64,000 bases of DNA from Pseudomonas sp. RIT-PI-r (GTDB lineage: Bacteria; Pseudomonadota; Gammaproteobacteria; Pseudomonadales; Pseudomonadaceae): the NCBI RefSeq assembly GCF_001297015.1, contig NZ_LIGE01000031.1, positions 124,001-188,000 of the forward strand, read 5' to 3'. The notes beneath the pieces were generated by a model. The model worked only from the letters and a program-made list of their open reading frames with translations. It had not been told where the DNA came from and did no database searches. The position numbers and the translations under genes are program-made. Of this stretch, positions 56,585-64,000 are shown in pieces (the first letter of the stretch is position 1; each line of letters opens with the position of its first letter).

Positions 56585-57480
56585 ACAGGTTTGAAGGCCG
56601 CCAATAAGTCCTGTTCAAACGCTTTTTGCGCATCCCCCGGCACCTGCGCCCGATGCCGGGCCAGATGAAACGCCACCTCAAAGCTCAACGCGCCTTCACG
56701 CACGGTGCGCAGCAACCCTTTGTCCTGCCAGCCCCGCGCATAGTGATCGGGCAGATAGCCGACGTGTTTGCCCGACAGGATAAAGGCAAGAGTGCCTTCG
56801 ACTTGTTCCGAACGCGCCGAACAGACCTTGCCCTGAAACGGCTCGTCGCTGCGCAGAAAACGGTAGGGATGATCGACCCGGTCACACGCCTCAAGCGCCG
56901 CATCGTTCGGTGCCGGATCGCTGAATAACGGATGCCCCGGCGCACAATACAAATGCTGGGTTTCACTGAATAACTGGCAATAGTCGAATGCACTTTGCAC
57001 CTGCGAAAAATATCCGATCGCCAGGTCCAGCCGCTGTTGCAGCAGCAGGCGCTCCATCTCAGCGGGCATCGCGCTGATCAGCTCGATGCGTACCGACTCG
57101 TCACGCTCGCGAAACCGCCGGATCGCCTCGGCGACGCGCTGCAGTACCGATTGTCCGACCGCCTCGGAAATGCCCAGACGCACTTCGCCGATCAAGCGTC
57201 CAGCGACACCGTTGGATTGATGGCGAAACGTTTCGATCGATTCAAACAGACTGCGTGCCGCCAGCAACAATTGCTCGCCTTTGGGCGTCACGCTGAAACC
57301 TCCTTTGCCCCGGCTGCACAGGCGATAGCCGAGGCGGGTTTCGAGTTTGGCCATTTGCTGGCTGATGCTTGATTGACTCAGACCCAGATCACCCTGTGCG
57401 GCGCTGAAACCGCCGCATTCAACCACGCGGACGAACAGGCGCAGCAACTGCAGATCGACATCGTGGAGTTGACCGAGCAT
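56554..57480 (-). CDS. LysR-type regulator with REP-derived C-terminus
   Basis: The 308-residue protein has an N-terminal LysR helix-turn-helix (LLRLFVRVVECGGFSAAQGDLGLSQSSISQQ) and the effector domain. The last nine residues (QELPEAAIF) and the stop are coded by a REP arm. GGAG lies seven bases before the ATG at 57480. It is divergent from the polyamine-binding protein gene, with 99 bases between, so it may regulate polyamine uptake and the agmatinase (inference). Confidence 0.9.
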   Translation of the reverse strand: MLGQLHDVDLQLLRLFVRVVECGGFSAAQGDLGLSQSSISQQMAKLETRLGYRLCSRGKGGFSVTPKGEQLLLAARSLFESIETFRHQSNGVAGRLIGEVRLGISEAVGQSVLQRVAEAIRRFRERDESVRIELISAMPAEMERLLLQQRLDLAIGYFSQVQSAFDYCQLFSETQHLYCAPGHPLFSDPAPNDAALEACDRVDHPYRFLRSDEPFQGKVCSARSEQVEGTLAFILSGKHVGYLPDHYARGWQDKGLLRTVREGALSFEVAFHLARHRAQVPGDAQKAFEQDLLAAFKPVQELPEAAIF

Positions 57481-57579
57481 CACATTACTCCGGGGTAAAG
57501 TTAGGATAATTATTCGGCTATTTTTCTAATGTATGCGACGGCGCATTCTGCCACCACTTTCTCCGGTCAGGTGTTCGTC

Positions 57580-58672
57580 ATGGCTCCCGTGTTCAAGCTG
57601 TGTTTCCCCGCGCTGTTGTTGTCCGTGGTCATCAATGCTCAGGCCGAGGAGAAAACCCTCAATCTCTATAGCTGGGCCGATTACGTGCCGCCGCAAACCC
57701 TGCAGCGTTTCGAGCAGGAAACCGGCATTCACGTGCGTTACGACACCTTCGATACCTCTGAGGTACTGGAAACCAAACTGCTCACTGGCGGCAGCGGTTA
57801 CGACGTGGTGGTGCCGTCGTCCAGTGTGCTGGCGCGCGGTTTGGCGGCGGGGGCCATGAAGGAGATCGCCCGTGAGGGACTCAAGGGCTACGCCAATCTT
57901 GATCCGGATCTGCTGGAAAAACTTGCCGCTGTCGACCCCGGCAACCGTTATGGCGTGCCTTATACCTGGGGCACTCTGGGCTTGGGCATCAACGTCGAAG
58001 CGGTGCAGCAGCGGCTGCCCGATGTGCCGCTGAACAGCCTTGATCTGCTGTTCAGGCCCGAATACGCGAGCAAGCTCAAGGACTGCGGGATTGCGATCCT
58101 CGATTCGCCTCAAGAGGTCATCGGCCTGGCGCTGCACTATCTGGGCAAAGATCCCTACAGCACCGACAAGCATGATCTTGCCGCCGCCGAGGCGTTGTTG
58201 CAGAAACTGCAACCGTCAGTGCTCTATGTCGCCACCGGTCGGCAGATCAATGATCTGGCCAGCGGCAATGTTTGCCTGGCACTGACCTACAACGGTGACG
58301 CAAGCATGGCCGCCGACCAGGCGCGCAAGGCCAACAAACCGTTCGAAGTGGCTTATCGCATTCCGAAGGAAGGCACGCTGGTCTGGCAGGACAATCTGGC
58401 GATTCCCAAGGATGCGCCGCATCCCCAGGCCGCGCGCGCGTTCATCGAGTTCATGTTGCGCCCCGACTCGGTGGCCGAGCTGACCAACACGCTGTTTTTT
58501 GGCCACTGCCAACCAGGCAGCGACACCGCTGGTGGATGAGGCGGTGCGCAATGACCCCGACATCTACCCACCGGCCGACGTGCGTAATCGGCTGTACGCC
58601 GACCGCAGCATGAGCCTCAAGGACATGCGTCAGCGTACGCGTCTGTGGACCACTTTCCGTAGCCATCAATAA
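57580..58672 (+). pseudogene. Polyamine ABC transporter substrate-binding protein, frameshifted
   Basis: The reading frame starts at the ATG of a signal peptide (INAQA-E) and continues as a PotF/SpuD-like periplasmic binding protein (LNLYSWADYVPPQTLQRFE, SGYDVVVPSSSVLARG, CLALTYNGDASMA). After TNTLFFG at about 58503 the frame is lost. One base on, the expected C-terminus resumes (ATANQAATPLVDEAVRN, DIYPPADVRNRLYADRSM) and ends at TAA 58670-58672. A run of six T and two G at 58495-58502 is the likely site. It sits 16 bases ahead of an agmatinase gene. The break could be real or a sequencing error. Confidence 0.85.
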
Positions 58673-58688
58673 CAAAAGGAGCGCCGAG

Positions 58689-59648
58689 ATGGACGTGCCA
58701 ATGCAGAACGATCAGGCGATGACTCGCGATAGCCTCTACGGCACCGCCGCCGAAAGCACCTACGCCGGCATCACCAGTTTCATGCGCCGGCGCTACAGCC
58801 GGGATTTGCGCGGCGTCGATGTCGCTGTCAGCGGCGTCCCGTTCGACACCGCCACCAGCAACCGTCCCGGCGCACGTTTCGGGCCACGCGGGATTCGCGC
58901 GGCGTCCACCGGGATTGCCTGGGAGCGCCACTGGCCGTGGGCGTTCGACCCGTTCGATCATTTGGCCGTCGTCGATTATGGCGACTGCAATTTCGATTAC
59001 GGCTCACCGCACAGCATCCCGGAAAGCATCGAAGCTCATGCCGAGCACATTCTCAATGCCGGCAGCGCCATGCTCACCTTCGGCGGCGACCATTTCATCA
59101 GTTACCCGCTGCTCAAGGCCCATGCGCGCAAATATGGCAGGCTGTCGCTGATCCATTTCGATGCGCACAGCGACACCTGGCCGGACGAGGAGGGCAAGCG
59201 TGTCGATCACGGCACCATGTTCTGGCATGCCGCGCGTGAGGGGCTGGTTGATCCGGCGCGTTCGGTGCAGATCGGCTTGCGCACCACCAATGATGATCAC
59301 ATGGGGTTTCAGGTGCTCGATGCACGACAAGTGCACCGGCGTGGCTGCGAGGCGATCGTCGAAGCGATTCGCGCACGGGTCGGCGATAACCCGGTGTACC
59401 TGACGTTCGATATCGACTGCCTCGATCCGGCTTTCGCGCCCGGCACCGGGACGCCGGTGTGCGGTGGTCTGAGTACGGTGCAGGCACTGGAGATTCTCGG
59501 TGGTTTGCGCGGAATCAATCTGGTCGGCATGGACGTTGTCGAAGTCGCCCCGGCGTACGATCACGCCGACGTCACCTCACTGGCCGCCGCCACGTTGGCG
59601 ATGGAAATGCTCTGCCTCTACGCCGCCCGACACAAAGTCGATCACTGA
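58689..59648 (+). CDS. speB: Agmatinase
   Basis: The 319-residue ureohydrolase converts agmatine to putrescine and urea. Manganese ligands are H135 (FGGDHF), D158, H160 and D162 (FDAHSD), and D241 and D243 (DIDCLDP). Similar ureohydrolases can act on guanidinobutyrate or guanidinopropionate, so agmatinase is the best but not certain call. AAAGGAG lies upstream of the ATG. It follows the polyamine-binding protein by 16 bases. Confidence 0.85.
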   Translation: MDVPMQNDQAMTRDSLYGTAAESTYAGITSFMRRRYSRDLRGVDVAVSGVPFDTATSNRPGARFGPRGIRAASTGIAWERHWPWAFDPFDHLAVVDYGDCNFDYGSPHSIPESIEAHAEHILNAGSAMLTFGGDHFISYPLLKAHARKYGRLSLIHFDAHSDTWPDEEGKRVDHGTMFWHAAREGLVDPARSVQIGLRTTNDDHMGFQVLDARQVHRRGCEAIVEAIRARVGDNPVYLTFDIDCLDPAFAPGTGTPVCGGLSTVQALEILGGLRGINLVGMDVVEVAPAYDHADVTSLAAATLAMEMLCLYAARHKVDH

Positions 59649-59651
59649 TTG

Positions 59652-59724
59652 AGCCTGCTCGCGAAGACGCCAGTTCAGCCAGTCTGTTTCTAACTGACCT
59701 AGCGCCTTCGTGAGCAGACTCCAA
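59652..59724. repeat. Degenerate REP inverted pair
   Basis: GAGCCTGCTCGCGAAGACGCC and the imperfect inverse GGCGCCTTCGTGAGCAGACTCC match the GAGCCTGCTCGCGA families but with mismatches. It lies between convergent agmatinase and aldo/keto reductase genes. Confidence 0.75.
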
Positions 59725-59729
59725 CCGTC

Positions 59730-60782
59730 TTACGCCACCGGAACCTTAGGCAAATCCAGTATCTGCGAACCGGTAAAACGCGGTGTCGAGCTGACAATCG
59801 TCTCGTGGGGAACACCCGCCGCCGTGCTGCTGATGACATCGAGTCGGGCCAGTTGATCATCGCTCAATTGCACGTCGAGTGCACCCAGGGTGGCATCGAG
59901 TTGTTCACGGGTGCGCGACCCAAGGATCGGAATCAGCGCAGTGGTCGAGCGTTTGGCTTTTTCCCGCAGCCAGGCAATGGCGACGTGGGTCGGGCTGGCG
60001 TCGAGTTCTGCGGCGACGGCAAGCAAGGTGTCGAGGAGGGCGGTTTCCCGCGCGCTTTTTTCCGCATGCACCAACATGCCGAGTTTGGCGGCACGGTTGT
60101 TGTCATCGCTGTTGCGATATTTGCCGGTGAGGAAGCCGCCGCCCAGTGGTGACCACAGCGTGGCTGCCAAACCGAGGGCTTCCGCCATGGGCAGCAATTC
60201 GCGCTCGGCGCTACGTTCGGCCAGGCTGTATTCGACCTGAATCGCCGCAATTGGCGCGAAGCCGCGGATCTCCGCGAGCAGGTCGGCGCGAGCAATGCGC
60301 CATGCCGGAAAGTTTGACAGTCCGGCGTAATGAATTTTCCCCGCGCGTACAAGGTCATCAAACCCACGCAGGATTTCTTCCATGGGCGTCACGCCATCGC
60401 TGATATGCGCCCAGAACAGATCAATGTGATCGGTGTTCAGACGTTTCAGACTCTCTTCGACCGCGCGCACCATATTTTTACGGCTGTTGCCGGTGTGGGA
60501 AATGCCGTCTGCCGGTGTAGTACCCATACTGTATTTGGTGGCGATCACCAGATGATCACGCTCCGGGGCAATGAATTCACTGAGCATCGATTCCGATTGC
60601 CCACCTTGATAGCCATTGGCGGTATCAATGAAGTTGCCCCCGGCATCGAGATAGCCATCAAAGATGCGTTTGGCTTCATCACGTTCCGCGCCATGGCCCC
60701 AGCCGGTGCCGAAGTTGCCGGCGCCCAGCGCCAATTCTGAAACGCGCAGGCCGGTTTTACGGCCAAAAACCTTGTAGTGCAT
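59730..60782 (-). CDS. Aldo/keto reductase
   Basis: The 350-residue NADPH-dependent oxidoreductase has the catalytic tetrad D53, Y58, K83 and H126 (FIDTANGYQGG, ATKYS, DLFWAH). It resembles family members acting on aldehydes or sugars; the substrate is unknown. It is divergent from the ZapE-like gene, with a 224-base gap. Confidence 0.9.
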   Translation of the reverse strand: MHYKVFGRKTGLRVSELALGAGNFGTGWGHGAERDEAKRIFDGYLDAGGNFIDTANGYQGGQSESMLSEFIAPERDHLVIATKYSMGTTPADGISHTGNSRKNMVRAVEESLKRLNTDHIDLFWAHISDGVTPMEEILRGFDDLVRAGKIHYAGLSNFPAWRIARADLLAEIRGFAPIAAIQVEYSLAERSAERELLPMAEALGLAATLWSPLGGGFLTGKYRNSDDNNRAAKLGMLVHAEKSARETALLDTLLAVAAELDASPTHVAIAWLREKAKRSTTALIPILGSRTREQLDATLGALDVQLSDDQLARLDVISSTAAGVPHETIVSSTPRFTGSQILDLPKVPVA

Positions 60783-61006
60783 GGCAACGCCCTCGATGAA
60801 GATCGCTCAGTGGAAATAAAATTACGAGCGAAATATGAGGTCAATATGATGCTGGTAATATTTGCTGTCAAGACGCATGTCGCTCAACGGTCAGTCATCG
60901 CAGTGCAAGCTTGCGCTGTCGCCGTTGCCGGCACGCCAGCGTAACCAGCAGGGGAAAACCGCACGGCTGGATATCTCCCTGTGAGCATCGTGGCATACTG
61001 CCGCGC

Positions 61007-62125
61007 ATGACTTTCGACTCCCCTTTAAGTGCCTGGCAAAACGCTGTTCAACACAACGGCTTCATCCAGGATGAAGCCCAGGAACACGCGGTCTGGGTGT
61101 TACAGAAATGCCACGAAGCCTTGCATGCCGGTGACCATTCGGTCACCGGCGTTTATCTGTGGGGGCCGGTCGGGCGCGGCAAGACCTGGCTGATGGATCA
61201 GTTCTATCAGAGCCTTCGGGTGCCGGCCCGGCGTCAACACTTTCATCATTTCATGGGCTGGGTGCATCAGCGTTCTTTCCAGTTGACCGGCATCGCCGAC
61301 CCGTTGCGCGCGCTGGCCAAAGAACTGGCGAATGAAGTGCGGGTCCTGTGTTTCGACGAACTGTTCGTCAATGACATCGGCGACGCGATCATTCTCGGCC
61401 GTTTGTTTCAGGTGATGTTCGACGAGGGCGTCGTCGTGGTTTGCACCTCCAATCTGCCGCCAGATGAACTGTATGCCGATGGGTTCAATCGTGACCGCTT
61501 TACCCCGGCGATTACCGCGCTCAAGGCGCATATGCAAGTTGTCCCGGTCAATGGCGCCGAGGACCATCGCTTGCACCCTGGCGCCATCGAGCAACGTTAC
61601 TTTGTCACCACGCCGGATTCGGCCAGCGCACTGAGCGAGGTGTTTCAGGCGCTGACACAGGGACAGAGCTCCAGCAGCGAACCCGTGCCGGTCGGCCATC
61701 GGATTCTGAACGTGGTTCAGGCCAGTGAGTCGGTGCTGTGGTGCCGCTACGCTGATCTTTGCGAACAACCGTTTGCCGCCATGGATTTCATCGCGCTGTG
61801 CGATAGCTATCGGGCTATTCTGATGAGCGACGTGCCCAATCTCAGCGCCCGGAAACGCGAAGGCCGCATTGCCCGAGGCACCGAGGACGGCGCTCAGCGG
61901 GTGATCGCCGGGGATCGCGAACTGCCGCAATTGTCAGTGCATGACGACGGCGTGCGCCGCTTCATTGCGCTGGTCGACGAGTGCTACGACCGCAAAGTGC
62001 CGCTGTACATCGAGGCGCAGGTGCCAATGGACGCGTTGTACACCGAGGGTTATCTGGAATTTCCCTTCCGCCGGACCCTCAGCCGCTTGCAGGAGATGCA
62101 ATTGCAGCGTTTTGCCAACGCTTGA
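61007..62125 (+). CDS. ZapE/AFG1-like ATPase
   Basis: The 372-residue AAA+-like P-loop ATPase has Walker A GPVGRGKT (53-60) and Walker B VLCFDELF (113-120). Similar proteins are E. coli ZapE, which affects the Z ring, and mitochondrial AFG1. The motif reads LCFDELFVNDIGDAI, not the commoner LCFDEFFVTDITDAM, so this may be a divergent second copy. The ATG at 61007 is preferred; its ribosome site is weak and a GTG/ATG extension upstream exists. It is followed by a DinB gene 17 bases on. Confidence 0.82.
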   Translation: MTFDSPLSAWQNAVQHNGFIQDEAQEHAVWVLQKCHEALHAGDHSVTGVYLWGPVGRGKTWLMDQFYQSLRVPARRQHFHHFMGWVHQRSFQLTGIADPLRALAKELANEVRVLCFDELFVNDIGDAIILGRLFQVMFDEGVVVVCTSNLPPDELYADGFNRDRFTPAITALKAHMQVVPVNGAEDHRLHPGAIEQRYFVTTPDSASALSEVFQALTQGQSSSSEPVPVGHRILNVVQASESVLWCRYADLCEQPFAAMDFIALCDSYRAILMSDVPNLSARKREGRIARGTEDGAQRVIAGDRELPQLSVHDDGVRRFIALVDECYDRKVPLYIEAQVPMDALYTEGYLEFPFRRTLSRLQEMQLQRFANA

Positions 62126-62142
62126 GTGAAGAGGGCGCCACC

Positions 62143-62724
62143 ATGAGTCAACCGCTATCCCATCACTTGCTGACCATGGCCTATCAAAACGCCTGGGCCA
62201 ATCACCGCTTGGCCAAGGCCTGGTCGCAACTTGACGACGCCGAGCTGGCCGCGCCCCGGATGAGTTTTTTCCCGAGTATTCGCCTGACCCTCAATCACAT
62301 CCTGACCTGCGACTGGTTCTACGTTGACGCATTGGAACGCGAACGGCGCGGCGCCGAGCCGCATCCTGACTGTTATGTGTTTTTCAATCAGGACGAGCCG
62401 TTCTCCGAAGCTGCCCCGTTGCGTGAACAACAGGCGCACGTTGATCGGCGTCTGATCGCCTATTGCGAGCAATTACGCGATGCGGACCTTGCCCGCATCG
62501 TCACCATCGCCCGCGACACACCGCAGCACGACAGCCGACTGCGCATGCTGTCGCACCTGTTCGAGCACCAGATCCATCACCGTGGCCAAGTGCACGCGAT
62601 GCTTAGCGGTACGTCGGTGAAACCGCCGCAACTGGACGAGTTTTTTTGTGCCGGTGAAAGTGCCCTGCGTGCGCAGGACTTCGTCGAGCTCGGCTGGACT
62701 GAAGCGTTGATTTGGGGGCATTGA
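62143..62724 (+). CDS. DinB-family metal-dependent protein
   Basis: The 193-residue protein has the four-helix DinB fold: H50 (RLTLNHILTCDWFYVDAL) and a later HLFEHQIHHRGQVH with His residues that could bind metal. DinB-like proteins may act in thiol or damage response; the substrate is unknown. GAGGG lies seven to eight bases before the ATG. It is co-directional with the ZapE-like gene and probably coupled to it. Confidence 0.85.
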   Translation: MSQPLSHHLLTMAYQNAWANHRLAKAWSQLDDAELAAPRMSFFPSIRLTLNHILTCDWFYVDALERERRGAEPHPDCYVFFNQDEPFSEAAPLREQQAHVDRRLIAYCEQLRDADLARIVTIARDTPQHDSRLRMLSHLFEHQIHHRGQVHAMLSGTSVKPPQLDEFFCAGESALRAQDFVELGWTEALIWGH

Positions 62725-62730
62725 TAACAG

Positions 62731-62829
62731 CAAAAGATCGCAGCCTTCGGCAGCTCCTACAGAGAGTACGGTATTTCAATGTAGGAGCTGCCGAAGGCTG
62801 CGATCTTTTGATCTTTTGATCTTTTGCTG
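62731..62829. repeat. REP inverted pair, GCTGCGATCTTTTG family, with three tandem ATCTTTTG
   Basis: CAAAAGATCGCAGCCTTCGG and its inverse flank about 40 bases. The right arm is extended by ATCTTTTG repeated three times in tandem (62802-62826). The tandem may arise by slippage. Confidence 0.92.
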
Positions 62830-62925
62830 TTGCGGGTTGCCCGGCGGATCACGCCCGCGCTAAGGTCGAGCGGCCTATCAGCGTGCACTTTGCGCGCCGG
62901 GGCATTTGTGTGTTCGGGGATGGAA

Positions 62926-63423
62926 ATGGATTCCGCAGAGATTCTTGTGCTTCAAGCCAGCTACACCAATCCACTGCACGCCGAGGCCATCGGCATCGTG
63001 CTCAATCATTACGCCGAAGACCCTATGGGTGGCGGTCATTCGCTGGATCCCGATCTGCTACGGCGCTTGCCGGAAGAATTGGCCCGTCGACCGCACGCAT
63101 TCAGTGTGCTGGCCTTTGTCGGTGGCGAGCCGGCAGGGTTGGTGAACTGTTTCGAGGGGTTTTCGACGTTTGCCTGCAAACCCTTGGTCAACGTGCACGA
63201 CGTAGCGGTGGTAGGCAAATTTCGTGGACTTGGTCTGAGTCAGAAAATGCTACGCAAAGTCGAGGACATCGCCCGCCAGCGCGGCTGCTGCAAGATCACC
63301 CTCGAAGTGCTCGAAGGTAACGCCGTGGCGCAGAACGCCTACGGCAAATTCGGCTTCGCGCCAGGCATGTTCAATCCGGAGCACGGGCGCATGCTGTTCT
63401 GGATCAAGGAACTGCAGGCATAA
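62926..63423 (+). CDS. GNAT-family N-acetyltransferase
   Basis: The 165-residue protein has a GNAT fold with VHDVAVVGKFRGLGLSQKML as the acetyl-CoA-binding loop (RGxGxS/A) and a C-terminal strand NAVAQNAYGKFGF. The substrate is unknown. The ATG at 62926 is preferred, with GGGGA five bases upstream; an ATG six bases earlier is possible. A hairpin with a T tract on the minus strand follows the stop. Confidence 0.85.
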   Translation: MDSAEILVLQASYTNPLHAEAIGIVLNHYAEDPMGGGHSLDPDLLRRLPEELARRPHAFSVLAFVGGEPAGLVNCFEGFSTFACKPLVNVHDVAVVGKFRGLGLSQKMLRKVEDIARQRGCCKITLEVLEGNAVAQNAYGKFGFAPGMFNPEHGRMLFWIKELQA

Positions 63424-63448
63424 AAAAAGGCGCCCGAAGAGGGCGCCC
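63422..63448. terminator. Rho-independent terminator between convergent genes
   Basis: AAAAAAAGGCGCCC and GGGCGCCC form a 7-bp stem. On the minus strand it is followed by TTTTTTT, so it mainly ends the small secreted-protein gene. It may also end the GNAT transcript. Confidence 0.88.
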
Positions 63449-63508
63449 AACTGTCTTCTCCCAGGCCAGAGCGGAGACTTGGGAGGTCCATCGGTTGCTC
63501 GGTGAATC

Positions 63509-63718
63509 TCAGTTGCGATAGGACTCGGTCACCTGCGCAGTCTGATCGGCGGGAACGCGAATTTCTTTCGCGTTGGCGTCGCTCTGCTGCTCGCTCGGGG
63601 CGTGGTGAACCGGGAAGTTGTCGTAGTAATAACGCATGCGCTCAGCGCCGCCTTCGGCAAAGACGCTGGCAGAACCCAGGGCGAATAGCCCGGTAAGGAT
63701 TGCGGTAGTGATTTTCAT
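63509..63718 (-). CDS. Small secreted protein
   Basis: The 69-residue protein has a signal peptide (MKITTAILTGLFALGSASVFA) and a short hydrophilic tail (ERMRYYYDNFPVHHA...). AGGAGG lies four to five bases before the ATG. It resembles small periplasmic proteins of unknown role in pseudomonads. A terminator follows. Confidence 0.75.
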   Translation of the reverse strand: MKITTAILTGLFALGSASVFAEGGAERMRYYYDNFPVHHAPSEQQSDANAKEIRVPADQTAQVTESYRN

Positions 63719-63812
63719 GGTGCCTCCTACTGAACAAGTCGGAGCCGTTCGTCCATGAAGCAGAACTCGGGGGAGATTTTCTCCCCGCGCAATTAACTCG
63801 GGGTTAAGTGCA

Positions 63813-63924
63813 CCTGTGGCGAGAGGGCTTGCCCCGTCGGGTCGCGAAGCGACTCGCGCTTTTGATGGCAAAAAGCAGGGGCCTGCTGCGCAGTCCAACG
63901 GGGGCAAGCCCCCTCGCCACAGGG
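63813..63924. repeat. REP-type inverted pair, GTGGCGAGAGGGCTTGCCCC family
   Basis: CCTGTGGCGAGAGGGCTTGCCCC at the left and GGGGCAAGCCCCCTCGCCACAGG at the right flank inner arms around a central GCTTTTTGCC. It is a third REP family in the window, also represented by the degenerate solo unit at 43833. Confidence 0.85.
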
Positions 63925-63944
63925 TTAGTGGCGTGTTGAAGGGA

Positions 63945-64000
63945 TCAGAGCTTCCAGTCGAGGCTCAATGTCACTGTGCGTGGATCACCCCAGTACACGC
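63945..64000 (-). CDS. TonB-dependent outer-membrane receptor, C-terminal end
   Basis: The last codons read VYWGDPRTVTLSLDWKL and stop. The ending WGDPR-x-V-x-L-S-L is the usual terminal strand of TonB-dependent siderophore receptors. The fragment is only 18 residues, so the subtype cannot be told. The gene continues beyond the window. Confidence 0.6.
   Translation of the reverse strand, partial: VYWGDPRTVTLSLDWKL

Overview
The window is a 64 kb chromosomal piece of a Pseudomonas species, most likely from the P. fluorescens lineage. The evidence is the trehalose/alpha-glucan gene order typical of pseudomonads (glgE, treS-mak, glgB, then glgX, treY, malQ, treZ, glgA), a PvdQ-type acylase, high-GC codon use, and many pseudomonad REP palindromes of at least three sequence families between genes. 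I saw no rRNA, tRNA, CRISPR array, prophage or insertion sequence.

Layout. 0-6 kb: the end of glgE, a TreS-maltokinase fusion and glgB, the plus-strand arm that turns trehalose into maltose-1-phosphate and branched alpha-glucan. 6-10 kb: two minus-strand autotransporter-type proteins, one nearly barrel-only and one with a repeat passenger. 10-26 kb: a minus-strand block led by glgA and running treZ, malQ, treY, a DUF2934 gene and glgX, then a chain of overlapping genes (acyl-CoA dehydrogenase-like, PIG-L deacetylase, methyltransferase, glycosyltransferase), followed after a gap by a second PIG-L-like gene and a phosphodiesterase-fold gene. 26-32 kb: a hydroxyacid dehydrogenase, a secreted alpha/beta hydrolase, a DUF411/YqaA pair and a chemoreceptor with a FliA-like promoter.

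32.8-39.9 kb holds the most unusual unit: a minus-strand operon encoding an MFS exporter, a LuxE-like acyl-protein synthetase, a fusion of a LuxC acyl-CoA reductase with a PaaK-like adenylating domain, a second PaaK-like enzyme and a GNAT protein, ended by a rho-independent terminator. With no luciferase genes present, it looks like a carboxylate-to-aldehyde small-molecule pathway of unknown product. 40-45 kb: small membrane and regulatory genes, pvdQ behind a candidate PvdS box, a FecR-like regulator with no sigma factor beside it, and a PepSY protein. 45-50 kb: a 1605-residue toxin-like protein with a C-terminal HExxH.

50-64 kb is mainly nitrogen and amine metabolism and housekeeping: dpkA, DUF883, a LysR/nitrilase divergent pair, an LEA lipoprotein, a xanthine/uracil permease, a LysR gene whose 3' end lies in a REP, a frameshifted polyamine-binding protein next to an agmatinase, an aldo/keto reductase, a ZapE paralogue, DinB, GNAT, a small secreted protein, and the extreme C-terminus of a probable TonB-dependent receptor.

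How the genes fit together: TreY/TreZ release trehalose from glucan, TreS-Mak converts it to maltose-1-phosphate, GlgE and GlgB build branched glucan, and GlgA, GlgX and MalQ feed, trim and remodel it. The two arms are about 11 kb apart on opposite strands, and the lipid/glycan-type genes ride on the 3' end of the glgA operon through translational coupling.
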